NCBI RefSeq assembly: GCF_011420305.2
Contig: NZ_CP061769.1
Location: 2,963,001-3,027,000 of the forward strand
Length of the DNA stretch: 64,000 bases
Direction: 5' to 3'
From: Nocardioides ochotonae
Lineage (GTDB): Bacteria; Actinomycetota; Actinomycetes; Propionibacteriales; Nocardioidaceae
Shown here: piece by piece, positions 24,354 through 32,983 of the stretch
Numbering within the stretch: position 1 is the first letter of the stretch
Layout of the letters: each line of letters begins with the position of its first letter
The notes under the pieces: model-generated
Database searches by the model: none
Seen by the model: the letters and a program-made list of their open reading frames with translations, nothing else
Told to the model about the DNA's origin: nothing
Position numbers and translations under genes: made by a program

Positions 24354-25976
24354 TCAGGCGAGGACGAAGCCCGCGTAGCCGCTCTTCGCGGACCTCTCCA
24401 AGGCGTTGCCGTACTCGACGACGCCCGCGGCGTACGGCATGAAGAGCTGCGGCTTGCCGGCGATGTTGGCGCCCCGGTACCAGGAGCCCGAGTCACCGTT
24501 GGGCCACAGGGTCATGTGGGCGACCTCCTCGACGTGCTCGACCCACTTCTCCTGGGCCTCCGGCTCCGCCTCGATGGTCCGCAGGCCCCGCGCGCGCATC
24601 TCGGCGAGCAGGTCGGCGATCCAGGAGACGTGCTGCTCGATCGAGGTGACCATGTTGGACAGGACCGACGGGCTGCCCGCGTTGGCCGGCATCAGCATGT
24701 TGGGGAACCCGGCCGAGGAGAGGCCGAGGAAGGTCTTCGGACCCTCCTCCTGCCAGACGTCGCGGAGCAGCAGCCCGTCCCGTCCACGGATCTCCATCTT
24801 GGTGAAGGCGCCGGTGAACGCGTCGAAGCCGGTCGCCAGGACCAGGGTGTCGAAGTCGTGCTGCTCACCGTTGGCCAGGGCGAGACCGGACTCGGTGAAG
24901 GCCTCCAGCGGGTTCGCGCGCACGTCGACCAGGCTGACGTTCGGTCGGTTGAACGTCTCGTAGTAGTCGGTGGCCACGACCGGTCGCTTCGCCCCCAAGG
25001 GGTAGGAGTCCGGCTTGAGAAGGTCGGCGACCTTCTGGTCCTCGACGATCTCCCCGATCTTCTCCCGGACGAAGGAGCAGATCGCGTCGTTGGCCGCCTG
25101 GTCGAACATCAGGTCTGCGAAGGAGCCCAGGAAGTTGATGCCGCCACCCTCCCAGCGTTCCTGGAAGGTCGCCTGCCGCTCGGCGGCGTCGACCTCCATC
25201 GCGTTCTTGGGGTTGTCGGACCGGAAGACGCCCGCCGAATGGCCGGCGTTGCGCCGGCGCCGCTCCGGATACTCGGCCTTGACCGCCTCGAGCTCACCCT
25301 CGGCCAGCGGCCGGTTCCGGGTGGGGATGACGAAGTTGGGGGTGCGCTGGACGACGGTCAGCCGCCGCACCACTTCGGCGAGCGCAGGGACGACCTGGGC
25401 GCCGGTGGAGCCGGTGCCGATCACGCACACGTCGCGCCCGGTCAGCTCGGCGTCCTCGGGCCAGTTCCAGGTGCGCAGGATCTGACCGCCGAAGTGCTCG
25501 AGGCCGGGCAGGTCCACCTCCTTCGGCACCGAGAGGCAGCCGACCGCCATCACCAGGAACTGGGCGGTGTACTCGCGCCCATCCTCGGTCCGGACCGCCC
25601 AGCGGGAGGCGCTCTCGTCCCAGGTCGCACCGGTGACCGTGGTCTCGAGCTCGATGTCCTTGCGCAGGTCGAACCGGTCGGCGACGTGCGAGAGATAGGC
25701 GAGGATGTCGCGCTGGGCGGGATACTTCTCCGTCCACTCCCATTCCTGCTGGAGATCGTCGTCCCAGCTGTAGGAGTAGTCGACGCTCTCGACGTCGCAC
25801 CGCGCGCCGGGGTAGCGGTTCCAGTACCAGGTGCCGCCGACCTCGGGTGCGCTCTCGAGGACGCGGACGGAGTATCCGTCCTCGCGCAGCCGGTGGAGCA
25901 GGTGGAGGCCGGAGAAGCCGGCGCCCACCACGAGCACATCGACCTCAGCTGCCGAGTCAACTGACCGAGAGGTCAT
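24354..25976 (-). CDS. Baeyer-Villiger-type flavin monooxygenase
   Basis: This 540-residue FAD/NADPH monooxygenase would insert oxygen next to a carbonyl. The FAD motif is VVGAGFSGLHLLHRLREDG (about residues 18-36), followed by the extended BVMO signature GGTWYWNRYPGARCD. The NADPH motif is VIGTGSTGAQVVPALAE. The classic fingerprint FxGxxxHxxxWP reads FGGQILRTWNWP, so His is Arg. ATG at 25976 has an excellent GAGGAGG; a longer upstream start is less likely. It is divergent from an esterase gene, a pairing often seen where the ester product is then hydrolysed. Confidence 0.9.
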   Translation of the reverse strand: MTSRSVDSAAEVDVLVVGAGFSGLHLLHRLREDGYSVRVLESAPEVGGTWYWNRYPGARCDVESVDYSYSWDDDLQQEWEWTEKYPAQRDILAYLSHVADRFDLRKDIELETTVTGATWDESASRWAVRTEDGREYTAQFLVMAVGCLSVPKEVDLPGLEHFGGQILRTWNWPEDAELTGRDVCVIGTGSTGAQVVPALAEVVRRLTVVQRTPNFVIPTRNRPLAEGELEAVKAEYPERRRRNAGHSAGVFRSDNPKNAMEVDAAERQATFQERWEGGGINFLGSFADLMFDQAANDAICSFVREKIGEIVEDQKVADLLKPDSYPLGAKRPVVATDYYETFNRPNVSLVDVRANPLEAFTESGLALANGEQHDFDTLVLATGFDAFTGAFTKMEIRGRDGLLLRDVWQEEGPKTFLGLSSAGFPNMLMPANAGSPSVLSNMVTSIEQHVSWIADLLAEMRARGLRTIEAEPEAQEKWVEHVEEVAHMTLWPNGDSGSWYRGANIAGKPQLFMPYAAGVVEYGNALERSAKSGYAGFVLA

Positions 25977-26044
25977 GGTTCCTCCTCGTGGGATGAACGC
26001 GGACAAGTGACCTGGACCATAGGCATAGTGCGCAGGGATCCGCC

Positions 26045-26059
26045 AGACCTTCGAGGTCT
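26045..26059. promoter_or_regulatory. Palindrome between divergent monooxygenase and esterase genes
   Basis: AGACCT-TCG-AGGTCT is a perfect 6-base inverted repeat midway in the 162-base divergent promoter region. It is a good candidate operator serving both genes. Confidence 0.45.
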
Positions 26060-26138
26060 AGACATCAATCCCTGTCGATGATTAGCCTGCCCGTGACCTG
26101 GATCACTTTCGGCGCTACCGAGGATGCGAGGCCATGCC

Positions 26139-27068
26139 ATGGCACTGGACGAAGCCACCACGGCGTTCCTGACCGAGGCCGCGAAGGCCGGCGGCCCCGC
26201 GCTCCACGAGATGACACCGCAGGAGGCTCGGGAGATGAGCGCCGGGCTCTCGGCGCTCTACGGCCCGGGGCCGGCACTGCCGTCGGTCGAGGACGTCGCG
26301 ATCGAGGTCGAGGGCGGCACCGTCCCTGCCCGGGTCTTCCGGCCCGAGGCGGCCACCGGTGTCATCGCCTACCTCCACGGCGGAGGGTGGGTGGTCGGCA
26401 CCCTCAGCGGCTTCGACACGCTCTGCCGCCAGCTGGCCAGTCGTACCGGACGGACCGTCGTCCTGGTGGAGTACCGCAAGGCTCCCGAGCACCGCTTCCC
26501 GACCGCGCTCGAGGACGCCCGGGCCGCTCTCGCCTGGGTCTACTCCCGGCGCGACGAGCTCGCGGCGCCCGGCGAGCTCGTCGTCGCCGGCGACTCCGCC
26601 GGCGGCAACCTGGCCGCGGTGCTCGCCCAGCAGAGCGGGCAGGACGGGACGCCGACCGTCGACTTCCAGGTGCTGGTCTACCCCGTCACTGCCGCCGACT
26701 TCGAGACCGACTCCTACCGCGACCCCGCCAACGAGCTGATGCTCGGCCGGGAGGCCATGGCGGGGTTCTGGGACCACTACGTCCCCGACGAGCAGGACCG
26801 CAAGGATCCCGCCGCCGCGCCGCTGCTCGGCGACGTCGCCCACGTGGCCCCGGCCCTCGTCGTGCTCGCCGAGCACGACGTCCTCCGCTCGGAGGGTGCG
26901 GCGTACGCCGAGAAGCTCCGCGACGCCGGGGTCCCGGTCGAGGAGCACGTGGTCCCCGGGCAGATGCACGGGTTCTTCACCTTTCCCAACGTCCTGCCGG
27001 GGGCGGCCGCCGGGATGGATCTCGTCGTCGACGCCCTCGCGCGGCGCGCCTCACCCGCGGCTAGGTGA
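26139..27068 (+). CDS. Alpha/beta-hydrolase, HSL-family esterase
   Basis: This esterase/lipase of about 309 residues belongs to the hormone-sensitive-lipase group. The oxyanion motif HGGGW is in AYLHGGGWVVGTLSG. The nucleophile elbow is VVAGDSAGGNLAAVLA. The catalytic Asp lies in LVVLAEHDVLRSEG and the His in VPGQMHGFFTF. ATG at 26139 follows GCGAGG; an ATG five codons earlier (26124) is possible. Divergence from the Baeyer-Villiger-type gene suggests it cleaves the ester or lactone formed there. It ends 3 bases before the convergent mftF stop. Confidence 0.9.
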   Translation: MALDEATTAFLTEAAKAGGPALHEMTPQEAREMSAGLSALYGPGPALPSVEDVAIEVEGGTVPARVFRPEAATGVIAYLHGGGWVVGTLSGFDTLCRQLASRTGRTVVLVEYRKAPEHRFPTALEDARAALAWVYSRRDELAAPGELVVAGDSAGGNLAAVLAQQSGQDGTPTVDFQVLVYPVTAADFETDSYRDPANELMLGREAMAGFWDHYVPDEQDRKDPAAAPLLGDVAHVAPALVVLAEHDVLRSEGAAYAEKLRDAGVPVEEHVVPGQMHGFFTFPNVLPGAAAGMDLVVDALARRASPAAR

Positions 27069-27071
27069 GCG

Positions 27072-28517
27072 TCAGCGTCCGCCCGGGCGTCGCGGCCGCA
27101 ACGCCGCGACCGACCGTGCCCTGAGCGCCCCGAGCCACAAGCCGAGCCCGTAGGCGCCGTCGTCGAGACGCCGCCCGAGCACCAGGGTGGGCAGGTCGAG
27201 GTCGTCGTCGAGGGTGTCGGTCATCGCCACCACGGTGTCCACCACCAGCGCGGTCGCCACTGCCCGGCGTACCGCCGGCACGGGCAGCGCGAGGAGGGTC
27301 GCGGGCCACCAATGCCGCAGGAGCAGGGAGGACTCCTGCCGGACGGCCCAGCCGAGTCCGCGCGCAGCCAGGACCGCCGCCACCTTCGCCCGGTCGACCG
27401 CAGGCACCTCGCCGGGCAGCACCCTCGCCACCGCGGCGCCGGCGTGCACCAGCGCCGCGCCCGCCACCAGGAGCGACCACCGGCGGCGCAGCAGAAGGGT
27501 CGCCCCGGCTGCCGCGAGGGCCGGCGACAGCACCGCGGGCGCCACGTGCCCCCCGTGCCTGCGGGCCAGCAGTGCTCCGCCCGAGCCGTAGAGCACCTTG
27601 CGCCCCAACCAGTCCTTGACGGTCGGTCGGACGTCGTGGCGCACGGTGACCGCCGGCTCGTAGCGGACCCGGTGCCCAGCCGCGACCAGCCGCCAGACGA
27701 GGTCGACGTCCTCCCCCACCCGCAGCTCGGTCTCGAAGCCGGCGCCCAGGAACGCGGTCCGTCCGACCAGGCACGCGCTGGGGAGCCAGGCCACGCCGGC
27801 ACCCGGACGTACGGCGTAGGGCTTGCGGCCGAGGCTCAACGACGAGGCCGCCGCGTCGTACCGTTCGAACCAGCGTGGTCGGGGGCGGCGCACATGACCC
27901 GCGACCCGAGGTCCGACCAGCGCGACCGCCGGGTCGGCGAGGTGTCGTGCGAGGTCGAGCAGGGCCGCGGCGTCCGCCTCGACGTCGGAGTCGACGAAGG
28001 CGACCGCCGGGGTGGTGACCTGGGCGAGGCCGGCGTTGCGGGCACCCGCCGGCCCGAGGTTGGTCGACAACGCGACCACCCGGGCGCCGTGCCGCTCGGC
28101 GACGGCGGCGACCGCGGACGGGTCGTGCGAGGCGTCGTCGACCACGACGACCCGCAGCGGGTGCAGCGCGGACAGGCAGCGGTCCAGCTGGGCCGGCCGG
28201 TCGCGGACCGGCACGACGACGGTGAGGTCCTCGGGAGCCAGGTCGTCGCGGGAGGGGCCTGCGTCGGGTAGCACCGGTTGCGCCAGGTTGCTGGCCACCA
28301 GGCGCTCCGCGACCGCGGCCGACGCCGGGCCCCCGACCACCAGACGGCTCCCGGGGAACAGCGCGTGCGCGGCCGCGGAGAGCCGCATCGCGGTCAGCGG
28401 CGAGCCGCCCACCAGGAGCCTGCCGGAGTCGAGTCGGACCACGCCGGCGTCGAGCTCGACGGTGAACCCGGTCGGCAGCCCCGATCGGCCTGCCCGCGCC
28501 TGCTCCGTGACCGTCAT
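27072..28517 (-). CDS. mftF: Mycofactocin biosynthesis glycosyltransferase
   Basis: This 481-residue family-2 glycosyltransferase decorates the redox peptide mycofactocin with glucose units in characterised systems. The catalytic domain (about residues 90-320) has LTVVVPVRDRPAQLDRCLSAL, VVVDDASHD, AFVDSDVEADAAALLDLARHL (DxD-type metal site) and ELRVGEDVDLVWRLVAAGHRVRYEP. The C-terminal part has several hydrophobic stretches (for example APAVLSPALAAAGATLLLRR), suggesting membrane association. It is last in the mft operon; its ATG overlaps the SDR stop by 4 bases. Confidence 0.93.
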   Translation of the reverse strand: MTVTEQARAGRSGLPTGFTVELDAGVVRLDSGRLLVGGSPLTAMRLSAAAHALFPGSRLVVGGPASAAVAERLVASNLAQPVLPDAGPSRDDLAPEDLTVVVPVRDRPAQLDRCLSALHPLRVVVVDDASHDPSAVAAVAERHGARVVALSTNLGPAGARNAGLAQVTTPAVAFVDSDVEADAAALLDLARHLADPAVALVGPRVAGHVRRPRPRWFERYDAAASSLSLGRKPYAVRPGAGVAWLPSACLVGRTAFLGAGFETELRVGEDVDLVWRLVAAGHRVRYEPAVTVRHDVRPTVKDWLGRKVLYGSGGALLARRHGGHVAPAVLSPALAAAGATLLLRRRWSLLVAGAALVHAGAAVARVLPGEVPAVDRAKVAAVLAARGLGWAVRQESSLLLRHWWPATLLALPVPAVRRAVATALVVDTVVAMTDTLDDDLDLPTLVLGRRLDDGAYGLGLWLGALRARSVAALRPRRPGGR

Positions 28518-29278
28518 CCCTCGAACCCGCCGTCGGCGTGCAGCACCGTGCCGTTGACCACGCCACCTGCCGGGGAGGCGCAGAACGCGATCGCCGCGGC
28601 GACCTCGGACGGGTCGATGACGCGACGGATCAGCTGGCGGCTCGCCAGCTCCTCGACGGGGACGTCGTACAGGGTGGCGGTCCTGCGCAGCATCGCGGTG
28701 TCGGTGGAACCGGGCGAGACCGCGGCGGCGGTGACGCCGGTGCCGACCAGGTCGGCGGCCAACCCCTTCACCATCCCGACCACCGCGTGCTTGGCGGCGC
28801 CGTAGGCGGCGAGGTGGAACAGGCCGTGCGTGCCTGCGGCGGAGGCCACGGCCACGAACCGGCAGCGGCTCGGGTCGGGTCCGGCCAGCATCGCCGGGAC
28901 GGCGGCCGCGGCGGTGTTCCAGACCCCCCGGGCGACGACGTCCCACAGGTCCTGGAGCACGGGGTCCGGGGTCTCCCAGAGCGGCTCCCCCCCGTGCACG
29001 ATCCCGGCCGCCGCGACGGCCACGTCGAGGTGTCCCCACTCCCGCACCGCGTCGGCCACGGCAGCCGCCAGCCCGCCTCGGTCACGGACGTCGACCACCC
29101 GGCCCAGCACCCGGTCACCGTGTCGCGCCATAACCGCGTCGAGCTCCTCGGGCGTGGCCTTCGGCGGTCCCTCGCAGGAGTCCAGTGCCATCACCCGGTA
29201 GCCGTCCGCGACCAGCCGGTCGACGGTGGCCGCCCCGATGCCGCGGGCCGCCCCCGTGACCAGCGCCGTCCGGGTCAC
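28514..29278 (-). CDS. Mycofactocin-cluster SDR oxidoreductase
   Basis: This 254-residue short-chain dehydrogenase is inserted between mftE and mftF. It has VTGAARGIGAATVDRLVADG, then DSCEGPPKATPEELDAV (an insertion after beta-2), VAAAGIVHGG, and the catalytic YGAAKHA with the serine in AVASAAGTHG. It ends in VLHADGGFEG. The insertion after beta-2 resembles that of mycofactocin-linked SDR subfamilies, thought to hold a non-exchangeable nicotinamide that the mycofactocin pool reoxidises. Both junctions overlap by 4 bases (GTGA and ATGA), so it is made together with the biosynthetic enzymes. Confidence 0.88.
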   Translation of the reverse strand: MTRTALVTGAARGIGAATVDRLVADGYRVMALDSCEGPPKATPEELDAVMARHGDRVLGRVVDVRDRGGLAAAVADAVREWGHLDVAVAAAGIVHGGEPLWETPDPVLQDLWDVVARGVWNTAAAAVPAMLAGPDPSRCRFVAVASAAGTHGLFHLAAYGAAKHAVVGMVKGLAADLVGTGVTAAAVSPGSTDTAMLRRTATLYDVPVEELASRQLIRRVIDPSEVAAAIAFCASPAGGVVNGTVLHADGGFEG

Positions 29279-29970
29279 GGGAGGACCGCGGCCAGTCGGC
29301 CGGTGATGTCGGAGACCATCGCCTCCAGGACGGTCCGCCCCTCGTCTCCGGTGGCGCCGGTGGGGTCGCCCAGCACCCCGTTGGCCGAGACGGCGGCGAC
29401 GCCGCCGCGCACGAGGGTCGGCAAGATCTCCGACAGCGGCCGGCAGTCGCCCGCCTCGGCCATCTCCAACCGGACCAGGTGGGGGGCGAGGTGCAGCAGC
29501 AGCGAGGTCTCCGTGCGGCCCGCATGCAGGTCGACCTCCTCGGTGGCGCAGGCCACCCACTGCACGGCGTGGCCCTCGCCGACCAGCTGGTCGACCGCCC
29601 CGCGCAAGGCGACCAGGTTGCCGCCGTGGGCGTTGACGAGGACCACCCGATCCACCCAGGTGCGCAGCGATCGGACCAGCTCGACCACGACGAACCGCAG
29701 CGCCTCGGTGCCGATCGAGGTCGTGCCCGGGAAGGACTGGTGCTCCCCGCTCGAGCCGTAGGACAGCGCCGGGGCGACCCAGACCCCCTCCCCCGGCCCG
29801 CCGAGCCGTCGGGCGACGGCCTCGGCGACGGCGGTGGCGATCAGGGTGTCGGTCTCCAGCGGCAGGTGTGGGCCGTGCTGTTCCGTGGAACCCACCGGCA
29901 CCAGCACCACGCGCGCACCGATGGTCTCGCGCGAGGTGGCCGCGGCCAACCCGACCGTCACGGCCCCCAC
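29275..29970 (-). CDS. mftE: Mycofactocin precursor peptidase, creatininase family
   Basis: This 231-residue creatininase-like metallopeptidase releases the modified C-terminal dipeptide from the MftA core in known systems. The metal motif is VLVPVGSTEQHGPHLPLETDTLIA (Glu, His, Asp), followed by the conserved SGEHQSFPGTTSIG and VLVNAHGGN. It is close to usual MftE length. It starts 3 bases after the mftD stop and its own stop overlaps the SDR start. Confidence 0.95.
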   Translation of the reverse strand: MGAVTVGLAAATSRETIGARVVLVPVGSTEQHGPHLPLETDTLIATAVAEAVARRLGGPGEGVWVAPALSYGSSGEHQSFPGTTSIGTEALRFVVVELVRSLRTWVDRVVLVNAHGGNLVALRGAVDQLVGEGHAVQWVACATEEVDLHAGRTETSLLLHLAPHLVRLEMAEAGDCRPLSEILPTLVRGGVAAVSANGVLGDPTGATGDEGRTVLEAMVSDITGRLAAVLP

Positions 29971-29973
29971 GCC

Positions 29974-31287
29974 TCAGGCCTCGAGTGCGTGCCGCGCGCC
30001 GGACACGCCGCCGGGGGTGCCGCCCGCGGCGTGCCGCGCGCCGGACACGCCGCCGGGGGTGCCGCCCGCGGACCGGTGGAAGCCCTCGGGCACGAGGAGG
30101 TGCTCGGGGGTGACCTCGTGGATGGAGGAGACCCCGAGGCCCATCAGCGCCGAGTCGATACCGGAGCGGAGGACGTCGAGCACGTTGCCCACGCCCTGCT
30201 CGCCGTTGGCCGCGAGGCCCCACAGATAGGCGCGACCGATCATCACGGCGCGAGCGCCGAGGGCGACCGCCTTGACCACGTCCGAACCACGACGGATGCC
30301 GCCGTCCATCACCACCTCGAGGTCCGAGCCGACCGCGTCGGCGATCGGCTTGACCAGGCGGATGGCTGCCGGGGTGCCGTCGAGGTTGTTGCCACCGTGG
30401 TTGGAGACCGAGATGGCGGCGGCTCCGGCGTCGCGGGCCCGCAGGGCGTCGTCGATCCGGCAGACGCCCTTGAGCATGAACGGCTTGCCACCACTGATCT
30501 GGCTCCACTGCTCGCGCATCCAGGCCACGTCGTCCCAGGACGGCGGCGGAGTGGTCATCCACTCGTAGTAGGCACCGAAGAAGGTGGGTGCCTCCCCGCC
30601 GGGCGGGGCGAGGTTGGGGGCGGTCAGGTCGGGGATCTGGCCGGTACGGCCGAACTCCCAGAGCCAGCGCGGTTTGGTGACCACCTTCGGGGCCATGCGC
30701 ACCATGGTGGCGAGGTCGACCTTCTCGGGGATCTCCGGGCTGCCCCAGTCGCGGCCCATGGAGAAGGACCAGTCCAGGGTCGCGATCAGGCCGACCGCGC
30801 CGGCGGCGTGGGCGCGCTGCATCCGCTGGACGACGACGTCACGGTTCCCGGTCCAGTACATCTGGAAGAACGTGGTCGCGCCGGTGGCGGTGACCTCCTC
30901 GACCGCCTTGGAGGCGAAGTTGGACAGTCCCATCAGGGTCCCCCGTGAGGCAGCCGCGCGGGCCACCGCGACCTCGCCATCGGGGTGGACCGCCTGCACG
31001 CCGGTGGGGCTGATCAGCACGGGCAGTGAGATCTGGTGGCCGAGCACCTCGGTCGTCATCGACCGCTCCGCCTGCTGTCCGGCGACATGCGGTGCCAGAC
31101 CGATCTCGGCGAAGGCGGCCTGGTTGTCGCCGACGGTCTGGCCGCGCTCGGATCCGGCGACCAGCGCGCCGTACACCGGGGCGGGCAACCGCTTGCGGGC
31201 CCGCTCCTGGGCGACCGCGACGGACTCGAACCAGGGGTTCTGCTTCCAGGGGTTCTTCAGCCATTCCGGCTTCTCGATCGAGCGCAT
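29974..31287 (-). CDS. mftD: Mycofactocin FMN-dependent oxidase (oxidative deamination step)
   Basis: This 437-residue FMN-dependent alpha-hydroxyacid-oxidase-like enzyme converts the cyclised Val-Tyr intermediate to the alpha-keto redox core in characterised systems. The FMN barrel shows LPVLISPTGVQAVHPDGEVAVARAA, FFQMYWTGNRDVV, GLIATLDWSFSMGRDW, then SVSNHGGNNLDGTPAAIRL and VVMDGGIRRGSDVVKAVALGARAVMIGRAYLWGL. ATG at 31287 (MRSIEKPEW) matches usual starts. The last 28 codons before the final LEA are two identical 14-residue units, AGGTPGGVSGARHA-like, from a perfect 42-bp duplication. Confidence 0.95.
   Translation of the reverse strand: MRSIEKPEWLKNPWKQNPWFESVAVAQERARKRLPAPVYGALVAGSERGQTVGDNQAAFAEIGLAPHVAGQQAERSMTTEVLGHQISLPVLISPTGVQAVHPDGEVAVARAAASRGTLMGLSNFASKAVEEVTATGATTFFQMYWTGNRDVVVQRMQRAHAAGAVGLIATLDWSFSMGRDWGSPEIPEKVDLATMVRMAPKVVTKPRWLWEFGRTGQIPDLTAPNLAPPGGEAPTFFGAYYEWMTTPPPSWDDVAWMREQWSQISGGKPFMLKGVCRIDDALRARDAGAAAISVSNHGGNNLDGTPAAIRLVKPIADAVGSDLEVVMDGGIRRGSDVVKAVALGARAVMIGRAYLWGLAANGEQGVGNVLDVLRSGIDSALMGLGVSSIHEVTPEHLLVPEGFHRSAGGTPGGVSGARHAAGGTPGGVSGARHALEA
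29987..30070. repeat. Perfect 42-bp tandem duplication inside the mftD 3' end
   Basis: 29987-30028 and 30029-30070 are identical. The 42-bp period keeps the frame and doubles a Gly-rich 14-residue unit at the MftD C terminus. The absence of any mismatch points to recent duplication, or to an assembly artefact. Confidence 0.9.
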
Positions 31288-31300
31288 GAGGAAGGTCCTT

Positions 31301-32548
31301 TTAGATCGGAGGAGGAACGAAGCCCGCGAGCGGACTCTCGGCACAGGCCGAGGTCGGGGGCGCGGCGGGTGCCAGGAGCATGTCCGGGCGGCGGGAGAGG
31401 GTGAGCATCACCGGCTGGTTGCGGGAGGGGGTGGCCTTCGAGTGGTCCTGGCTCGCGGCCGGGATGGTGCGCTCGCCCTCGAGCGCCGCCTCGCCGTACC
31501 CCTGCACACACTCGGGGTCGGGGCCGTCGAGCGGTAGGCCGGTGAAGAACTTCGCCGCCATGCAGCCACCGCGGCAGGCGTCGAAGAACTGGCACGACGA
31601 GCAGGCGCCGCCGGTCTGCGGCGAGCGCAGCTCGGTGAAGAGGTCCGACTCCTGCCAGACCTTCTTGAACCCGCCCTCGGCGAGCAGGTTGCCGGCCAGG
31701 AAGTTGTCGTGGATCGCGAACGGGCAGGCGTACACGTCGCCGATGGGGTCGATCAGGCAGACCACCCGGCCGGCGCCGCAGAGGTTCAGGCCGGGAAGCG
31801 CCTCACCGAAGGCAGCGAGGTGGAAGAACGAGTCACCGGTCAGCACGCCCTCGCCGTGGGCCATCAGCCAGTCGTAGAGCTCGCGCTGCTGCTCGGGCAG
31901 CGGGTGGAGCTCGTCCCAGACGTCGGCACCGCGGCCGGACGGACGCAGCCGGGTGAGGCGCAGGGTGGCGCCGAAGCGGTCGGCAAGCGCCTTGAACTCG
32001 TCGAGCTGGCCGATGTTCTGCCGGGTGCAGACGACGCTGATCTTGGCGTCGGAGAAGCCCGCGTCCTGGAGGTTCTGCAGCGCCGTGAGCGCGGTGTCGT
32101 AGGAGCCCGGGCCACGGACGTAGTCGTTGACCTCGGCGGTCGCCCCGTCGAGGGAGATCTGCACGTCGACGTAGCCGTTGCAGGCCGGCGAGGCGAGGAA
32201 CGCAGCCCGCTCGGGGGTCAGTCGGACGCCGTTGGTCGAGAACTTGACCCCCACCTGGTGGTCCACGGCGTACTGCAGCAGGTGCCAGAAGTCCGGGCGG
32301 ATGGTGGGCTCGCCGCCGCCGATGTTGACGTAGAAGACCTGCATCCGCTGGAGCTCGTCGATCACTGCCTCGCACTGCTCGGTGGTGAGCTCGCGGGGGT
32401 CGCGGCGGCCGCTGCTGGACAGGCAGTGGGCGCACTCCAGGTTGCAGGCGTAGGTCAGCTCCCAGGTCAGGCAGATCGGAGCGTCGAGGCCGAGCTCGAA
32501 CTGCTCGACGAGCGTGCCGTTGAGGGGTCGTTCAGGGGCGATGGTCAC
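31301..32548 (-). CDS. mftC: Mycofactocin radical SAM maturase
   Basis: This 415-residue radical SAM/SPASM enzyme oxidatively decarboxylates the C-terminal Tyr of MftA and closes the ring with the adjacent Val. The CxxxCxxC cluster site is Cys35, Cys39 and Cys42 in TYACNLECAHC. SAM-binding VNIGGGEPTIRPDF follows. The SPASM region carries many Cys (LCGAGRVVC, VYACPF, GACSSCQFFDACRGGC, PEC) for auxiliary clusters. The last 50 residues are a Pro/Ala-rich tail not needed for the fold. GTG start, overlapping the mftB stop by 4 bases; GGAGTGGCC precedes it. Confidence 0.96.
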   Translation of the reverse strand: MTIAPERPLNGTLVEQFELGLDAPICLTWELTYACNLECAHCLSSSGRRDPRELTTEQCEAVIDELQRMQVFYVNIGGGEPTIRPDFWHLLQYAVDHQVGVKFSTNGVRLTPERAAFLASPACNGYVDVQISLDGATAEVNDYVRGPGSYDTALTALQNLQDAGFSDAKISVVCTRQNIGQLDEFKALADRFGATLRLTRLRPSGRGADVWDELHPLPEQQRELYDWLMAHGEGVLTGDSFFHLAAFGEALPGLNLCGAGRVVCLIDPIGDVYACPFAIHDNFLAGNLLAEGGFKKVWQESDLFTELRSPQTGGACSSCQFFDACRGGCMAAKFFTGLPLDGPDPECVQGYGEAALEGERTIPAASQDHSKATPSRNQPVMLTLSRRPDMLLAPAAPPTSACAESPLAGFVPPPI

Positions 32549-32817
32549 GCGGCCACTCCTTCACGGGGACGGATCATGTCGGTGCGGGCGAGCCCCTCGA
32601 GCGCCGCGGCGTACGCCGGATGCTGGGCCTCGGGGACGCCGGCAGCGACCAGCGCCGAGCGGACGTCGGGCTGGTCGGCGAGCGCCTGGACCACTGCCAC
32701 CAGCTCGGGGCGCTTGAGGAACGTCAGCTTGCGGTTGCCGAAGTGGTAGGCGAGCGCGCCGAACGGCTCCGGGCGCAGCGCCACGGCGGGTGACAGGGTC
32801 CAGGGCTCGTCGAGCAT
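32545..32817 (-). CDS. mftB: Mycofactocin RiPP recognition chaperone
   Basis: This 90-residue PqqD-like protein binds the MftA leader and presents it to MftC. The family core is visible in LSPAVALRPEPFGALAYHFGNRKLTFLKRPELVAVVQAL, followed by a short helical C terminus. It lies between mftA and mftC: its ATG shares one base with the mftA stop (TGATG), and its TGA overlaps the mftC GTG by 4 bases. This chain of overlaps suggests strict co-translation of leader, chaperone and maturase. Confidence 0.95.
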   Translation of the reverse strand: MLDEPWTLSPAVALRPEPFGALAYHFGNRKLTFLKRPELVAVVQALADQPDVRSALVAAGVPEAQHPAYAAALEGLARTDMIRPREGVAA

Positions 32818-32942
32818 CAGTAGACGCCGCACATGCCGTCGATGGAGACCTCTTCGATCAGGCTCTCGGCGGTCAGCGACTCCTCTGTCTGGGTCGGGTC
32901 CGCGGTGACGTCGGTGGTGTCGGTGCTGGCCTGGGGGGTCAT
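32817..32942 (-). CDS. mftA: Mycofactocin precursor peptide
   Basis: This short gene encodes a 41-residue peptide with an acidic, Thr-rich leader and the invariant C terminus EEVSIDGMCGVY, the last two residues (Val-Tyr) being the core that becomes the redox cofactor. I translated it by hand: the ATG reads on the minus strand from 32942, and the TGA overlaps the mftB ATG by one base. GGAAGAGAGGAA lies upstream. Leader length and ending match known MftA peptides closely, so there is little doubt. Confidence 0.96.
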   Translation of the reverse strand: MTPQASTDTTDVTADPTQTEESLTAESLIEEVSIDGMCGVY

Positions 32943-32983
32943 ATGTGTTCCTCTCTTCCCATGGGTGTGACGTGCGTCCCACC

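Noticed and set aside
29834..30229. Plus-strand Cys/Arg-rich frames over the 42-bp duplication
   Set aside because: They are antisense to mftD, and their repeated segment is only the complement of the MftD tail.
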